Source: Dillenia suffruticosa
Lineage: Eukaryota > Streptophyta > Magnoliopsida > Dilleniales > Dilleniaceae
DNA: 64,000 nt
Direction of reading: 5' to 3'
Assembly (NCBI GenBank): GCA_033439265.1
Contig: JAVTVX010000004.1
Coordinates: 17,621,701 to 17,685,700 of the forward strand
Part shown: positions 59,571-64,000 of the stretch, piece by piece
Position numbering within the stretch: position 1 is the stretch's first letter
Layout: every line of letters starts with the position of its first letter
Translations under genes and position numbers: made by a program
The notes under the pieces: model-generated
What the model saw: the letters and a program-made list of their open reading frames with translations, nothing else
Databases searched by the model: none
Told to the model about the DNA's origin: nothing

Positions 59571-60870
59571 TCCAAATTCTATTATTTTACACTATATTTT
59601 GTCGTTCAAGGAATTTCTCCCGCTTTTGACATTCATTTTGGCTAAAATCAAAAGTTATGGAATTCGGGTAAAATCTCATTAAGAATTTCTTGCCACTTAT
59701 AACATATAAAATGTGAAATAATAGAATTTAGAAGGAAAAAAAATCCTAAATTAAACTGTTAATTCAGAGTTTAATTGAGGATTTCTTTAATTTCTTCCTT
59801 GAACAACTTGTCTCAGTCTTGAGTAATTTCGTTCGATATTCAAAGCTAGAGATGAACTTCAAACAAGACTTCCTTTGTACTCATCCACTTTTGAGAGCCA
59901 AAGAAAAACTTCAGGCGATACTTGCTTCCTATTCCTTTTGACTGCGTTGACATGTCACCTAATTATGGCTGGAAAAATCTTGACATTCTTCTTATAGAAA
60001 AAGCAAGAATTGATTTGATGCCAAATTTGTCCAAGCTCATTAGCAACTTTTGTTGCTATTTGAACAACAAAATTAGCCATTTCTGCATGATGATTTAATT
60101 TGCAGGAAACAAATACAAAATGTGTGTTGTTACAAAAGTGGGCCTAAGAAATCAATTGTATCTCTAATAATGGAGGGAGGGAGATAATTGAACTCTCAAT
60201 TGAAAGGTCACTTAAAGAATATCTTCTTTCAAATTCAAAAATTCTGATTTTGGAAGAGCATGGAATTTTTAATTTGCTTGATAGTTCAATGGAATTTGAC
60301 GACTTTTGATTTAAGCAAGGAAGAATCAAGAAAGTGATAGAAAGAGAGAAGAAAAAAAGGGAAAAAATCTTTCTTTTAAATACATTATTGAGAATTACAG
60401 TTGTTTATCACAATGTGAAAAAAAGAAACAACACTAGTTACCCTATTGTTAATGCGATTGATCAAATTTGTTAATATAAAAATTATTTTTAATGGATCCA
60501 TAAAGGGAATTGATTTAATTTTCAATTTACACAATGCATTAAAATCGTCCTTTGGAGTAAGAATTCTATATAGTTTTATAAACAATAATAACAAATAGAG
60601 TCTTAATCATAATATTTAAAGTCGGTAATTTGTGAGACAAATTTGAAAAAAATAGAGAAAAGAAAAATGTAATAAAAAATAAAAAAATAAAGAATAAAGA
60701 AAAATATATATATCAAATAAAATAAACTAAAACAAAACTAAAAATAAAAATAAAAAAAATGAATAAATCAATAGATAAATATTTACGATATATTGATTTA
60801 ATTTGTACAGATTTTTTTACGTTATCCATTTATATTCAAAACAATTTTCTCTTCTAAACTCTTAATTTCC
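59571..60870. other. Unassigned AT-rich sequence
   Basis: No gene is seen. The last 200 bp (about 60650-60770) are almost pure A/T with taaaaaataaagaataaaga-type simple repeats, possibly the tail of the adjoining minus-strand RTE element. Confidence 0.45.
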
Positions 60871-62060
60871 ATGTTTTTACGGATAATTTGTATCCAAGTT
60901 TTTAGCGCTATAGTTCTACGTTTTAGTAGATCTCATATATTTAAGTTTTGGGTTTTCCTAACCGGTGCTTCTTTGGATATTTTTTGCACGTGCCCAAACC
61001 ACCTCAAACGAAACTTTCGTATTTTTTCCACATTTGAACTAACTCCCAACTTATTACGACTCTCTTCATTTCTAATTCTATCTCTTCTAGTTTTTTTACA
61101 CATCCACCTAAATATACTCATTTCTGTCATCTTTTATTCTTATTGTTGTTTAATAGTCCAATACTTAGTACCATACGATAGTGTAGGTCTAACCACGGTT
61201 CTGTTGAACTTTTTCCTTCAAATACAATGGTATCATACAATCGCAAAGAGTTCTGGATATTTTTCTCTATTTCATCAAATCTGCTTGAATTTTATGGTTC
61301 ACATCTCCATCTATATTACCATTATTTTAACGATGGAATCTAGATAGCTAAATCGTTCACTTTTGGGTACATTTTGCCTATATAATCTAATCGTTTCTTC
61401 GTCATTCCGATAACTATCGCAAAACCTACATTTTATATATTTAGTTTTCGATCTATTCAATCTAAACTCTCTGTATTCCAATGTGAGTCTCCATAACTGT
61501 AATTTAACACTAATATTCTCCTTAATTTTATCAATTAACACAATATCATTTACAAAAGTACACACCATAGTATTTCATTTTGGATATTTTTTATGATTTC
61601 GTCTATCACTATTACAAAGAGGAGGGGAATTATGACCAATTTTTTATGGAGTCCAATATTAATGGGAAAATTATTGTTCCAACCACCATAAGTTTTTACG
61701 CCGATTACACCTTCCTCATACATATCTCTAATAAGATTTATGTCTCTCAATGATATCCCTTTTTTTATCAGTACCTACCACAATAACTATGTAGGAACCC
61801 TATCATATACTTTTTCTAGATCAATAAATACTATATGTAGGTCTTTCTTTTATACTCTATATGTCTCCATTAAATATTTTAACAAATGGATTATTTCCGT
61901 AATAAATTTTTTTTGTATAAATCCAAATTGATTTTGAAATACATTTATCTCCAATATCAACCTATACTCTTTTGCTCTCTCACATAGATTTATGGTATAA
62001 TTCGTAAGTTTAATTTTCTTATAGTTAGAACAATCCAGTATGTTTAATTCCTCCATCAAA
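60871..62060 (-). pseudogene. RTE-type LINE reverse transcriptase remnant
   Basis: Read on the minus strand from 62059 down, NYKKIKLTNYTINLCERAKE and NQFGFIQKKFITEIIHLLK (RT N-terminal part) come first. IRDMYEEGVIGVKTYGGWNN with FPINIGLHKK follows (61550-61750). FVNDIVLIDKIKENISVKLQ (61500-61568), where ADD of the active site has become VND, comes next. It ends with RWMCKKTRRDRIRNEESRNK and RLRWFGHVQK (60933-61130). This order is diagnostic of plant RTE non-LTR elements. The 5' part with the endonuclease is absent, as in most truncated LINE copies. Frames change between blocks. The 158-codon plus-strand frame opposite it is a shadow. Confidence 0.82.
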
Positions 62061-62508
62061 TTCTAAATAGTTTCATATTTAAACAAAAAACAATAAAATT
62101 TTTTTTTGAAAATAAAAAATAATTAAATTGATACGATAGCCTAAAATTATTATTAGGGATAAAGATTTTAAAGAGACATGTATAAAAAAAATAGTTAATT
62201 TACGATGGATAAAAAATAAAAATTATTTAAATTTTTAATCTTATAAACGTGTATTCACAATTAACGAAAATCATGTTCAAACATGAAATCCAGGGAAAAA
62301 CACGAACAACAGCTGATTATCACTCGGATATCCGTATAACGACTGAATTTGTTTGTATATTTTGTAATTTATGCACTTGGGAGAGCGCAAGATTTTTGCT
62401 CAGGCAAAGAAGAGTCGAGAAAACGCCACCACGCAGGTCAAGCCAATATCCAAACATTCCTTGCTCATGCCCTATATCTTCAAAAAATCTGAAAATACAA
62501 GACACTAT
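62061..62508. other. Upstream region of the CobW-like gene
   Basis: The first 200 bp are AT-rich. The plus frame 62249-62722 overlaps the start of the gene in another frame and is not supported. Confidence 0.45.
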
Positions 62509-62517
62509 AAACCCTAG
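62509..62517 (+). promoter_or_regulatory. telo-box (AAACCCTAG) near the CobW-like start
   Basis: aaaccctag lies 55-63 bp before the ATG, preceded by an actata stretch. Telo-boxes are common near transcription starts of plant genes for translation and organelle functions. Their role here is inferred. Confidence 0.45.
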
Positions 62518-62571
62518 ACTCCCGCTAAGTTTCTCGAACCCCACAGTCCACACGAATCTTTACTTTAAGCT

Positions 62572-63873
62572 ATGGCGTCGATGTCGGCCTTCATTGGACT
62601 CGCTAAATTCTCAACGGTTCGAACTGTGGCATTTCCTCTTCTTCAGAGTACAAAGTTTCGTCAATTTCACACCCAAAGGTTCGATTTTCGTCCGAGTTTG
62701 CCGAACCGGAAAAGGCTTTTGAAAAGGTTTTCGGTTGAGGCAACTGCTACGATGACGCCGGAGCAGAGCGAGAGTGATGTTTTGAGCAAGATTCCTCCCG
62801 ATGATCGGATTCCTGCAACTATTATCACCGGTTTCTTGGGCTCTGGAAAGGTATACAATACCAAAATTTCCAGTGGAATTGTAACTATGTTTGGAGTGAT
62901 GTGTATATTATGATGATGATGATCATGGGCATCTTTCTATATTTTGAACAGACAACATTGCTTAACCATATATTGACTGCCAACCATGGAAAGCGCATTG
63001 CGGTCATTGAGAATGAGGTAATGGGATTATCTACTGTTTATTATTTCTGATTAATTTTATTCTTGCATTTTAATAGTTGGTATTTTGTTCTCAGAGCAGG
63101 TTTGGTACAAGGAGATATGATAAGACGGGACAATTCTTAGTAATATAATAGTAAACATGTTTAATTTTATGTTAATATCTGAAACATATTTGTAAAAAGG
63201 AGTAACATCGGTTTTATGTTACCTATCTCAAAGTAGGGTACCATGTTATTGTTCTCTCTCTCTCTCTCTCTCTCAAGCATCTATATACTTACAAATAAAA
63301 TATAACATAATATAATTTTGTCAATATATCCATCCATACTTTTCCTTTGTTCCATACATCCCCTAAAAGTTGAACCTATTGCAAAGTCACAAAGTTTTGC
63401 ATTGTGTTGTGGCCAATGACATGCTCAACGGGGACATTGCACATTTTAGGAAGTGTTGGTGCAAATAGGCTTGAGCTCTTGTTTATTACAACTGTCAACC
63501 TCGTTCTCTCTCGTTTCCCTCTTCTTTTGGTTACTTTTTTACTTTTTCTGTGGAGTTAACTTTTTTTTTGTTGGCGCGGGGGGGGGGGGGGGAGTGGATG
63601 GGGTGATGGGGAACAAGGACAACTTCATTTCTTAAAAACTTAGTTTCTAAAGTTTGATGTACATTTGTGATTTGGTCATGGGGATTTTACAGTATGGTGA
63701 AGTAGACATTGATGGTTCTTTGGTTGCTGCAAAATCTGCTGGTGCTGAGGACATTGTTATGCTGAACAATGGCTGTCTTTGCTGTACGGTGAGGGGTGAC
63801 CTTGTGAGAATGATCTCAGAATTGGTCAATAAAAAGAAAGGGAGATTTGACCATATTGTAATAGAGACTACAG
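62572..63873 (+). CDS. CobW/P47K family GTPase, plastid-type, 5' exons only
   Basis: Three exons are visible: 62572-62850, 62952-63017 and 63693-63873. All have GT/AG borders, and the gene continues past the window. The first 60 residues are Ser/Arg/Phe-rich and almost free of acidic residues, like a chloroplast transit peptide. Walker A GFLGSGKT is at 87-94, split exactly by intron 1 after Lys93. VIENE-YGEVDIDGSL spans intron 2, with Tyr116 where many members have Phe. The zinc-binding GCLCC motif is at 142-146, followed by TVRGDL and HIVIETTG. CobW-family (COG0523) proteins are GTP-dependent metal chaperones or insertases. Plant plastid members include PTAC17-type proteins; I cannot say which paralogue this is. 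The start context agctATGGcg is good. Confidence 0.9.
63253..63274. repeat. (TC)n microsatellite in intron 2 of the CobW-like gene
   Basis: Eleven uninterrupted TC units. Confidence 0.95.
63578..63592. repeat. G15 homopolymer in intron 2 of the CobW-like gene
   Basis: Fifteen consecutive G, flanked by ggcgc and agtggatgggg. It lies about 100 bp before the exon 3 acceptor and could form a G-quadruplex on the transcript. Homopolymer length may also be a sequencing or assembly artefact. Confidence 0.9.
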
Positions 63874-64000
63874 GTACAACGCATTTTGATTAGTGTTATG
63901 CATATTACATGTTCAAACTGTTTGCTGTAGAGTATTTTTTTAGTCATGCAGCACAATTAGCTGTTACTTCAGTTTGAATTACTTTGTCGATTCACATCCA

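Noticed and set aside
60871..61347. 158-codon plus-strand hydrophobic frame resembling a membrane protein
   Set aside because: The minus strand here encodes clear RTE reverse-transcriptase motifs. The plus-strand frame is their complement.
62249..62722. 157-codon open frame over the CobW start
   Set aside because: It overlaps exon 1 in another frame and has no conserved motif. The exon 1 frame leads to a perfect Walker A motif.
1..64000. tRNA, rRNA or snoRNA genes
   Set aside because: No full tRNA cloverleaf or rRNA-like sequence was noticed. The tRNA-related pieces seen are primer-binding sites and SINE-like fragments. A covariance-model scan would be decisive.

Overview
The window is nuclear DNA of a flowering plant, most likely a eudicot. 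It is AT-rich, the host genes have GT..AG introns, and most of the sequence is decayed plant retrotransposons. I support four host genes: a DUF247/UPF0481 protein (5427-7220, minus), a five-exon NIP-class aquaporin of the boric-acid-channel type (35782-37989, plus), a small two-helix membrane protein resembling the YfiM-like plant family (42996-43292, minus), and the first three exons of a CobW/P47K GTPase with a plastid-type N-terminus (62572 onward, plus, running off the window). They belong to unrelated pathways and do not look like a functional cluster.

Layout. 1-5171: a decayed Copia element (RT-RNase H plus 3' LTR, to 3516) nested in a second Copia (RT-RNase H plus LTR). 5427-7220: DUF247 gene. 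8002-11560: degenerate gypsy-type element with two diverged LTR-like repeats and a gag/Transposase_28-like remnant. 11670-12434: TRIM-like mini-element, minus. 13085-25165: an L1-type LINE remnant split by a complete young Copia (13930-18987) and by a SIRE-type solo LTR (20639-22696). 27480-27832: LTR fragment of the same SIRE type. 28602-34590: old Copia, minus. 35683-37989: aquaporin gene. 37990-42893: largely unassigned, with a 125-bp tandem duplication and a probable 3'UTR intron of the next gene. 42996-43292: YfiM-like gene, then a 180-bp foldback element. 44035-49700: second LINE of the same family, minus. 49752-49832: a tiny tRNA-type SINE with a 16-bp target duplication. 50528-52491: SIRE-type solo LTR, minus. 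52518-59570: degenerate SIRE-type element, plus. 60871-62060: RTE-type LINE, minus. 62509-63873 onward: CobW-like gene.

The most unusual signal is in the SIRE-type LTRs. Three of them carry dense fields of the palindrome GTCGAC and its one-step derivatives (GTTGAC, GTCAAC), set on a lattice of about 21 bp over roughly 1 kb each. Two of these LTRs lie head to head 26 bp apart near 52505. All functional calls come from reading translations and motifs. No database search was possible, and boundaries of old elements are approximate.
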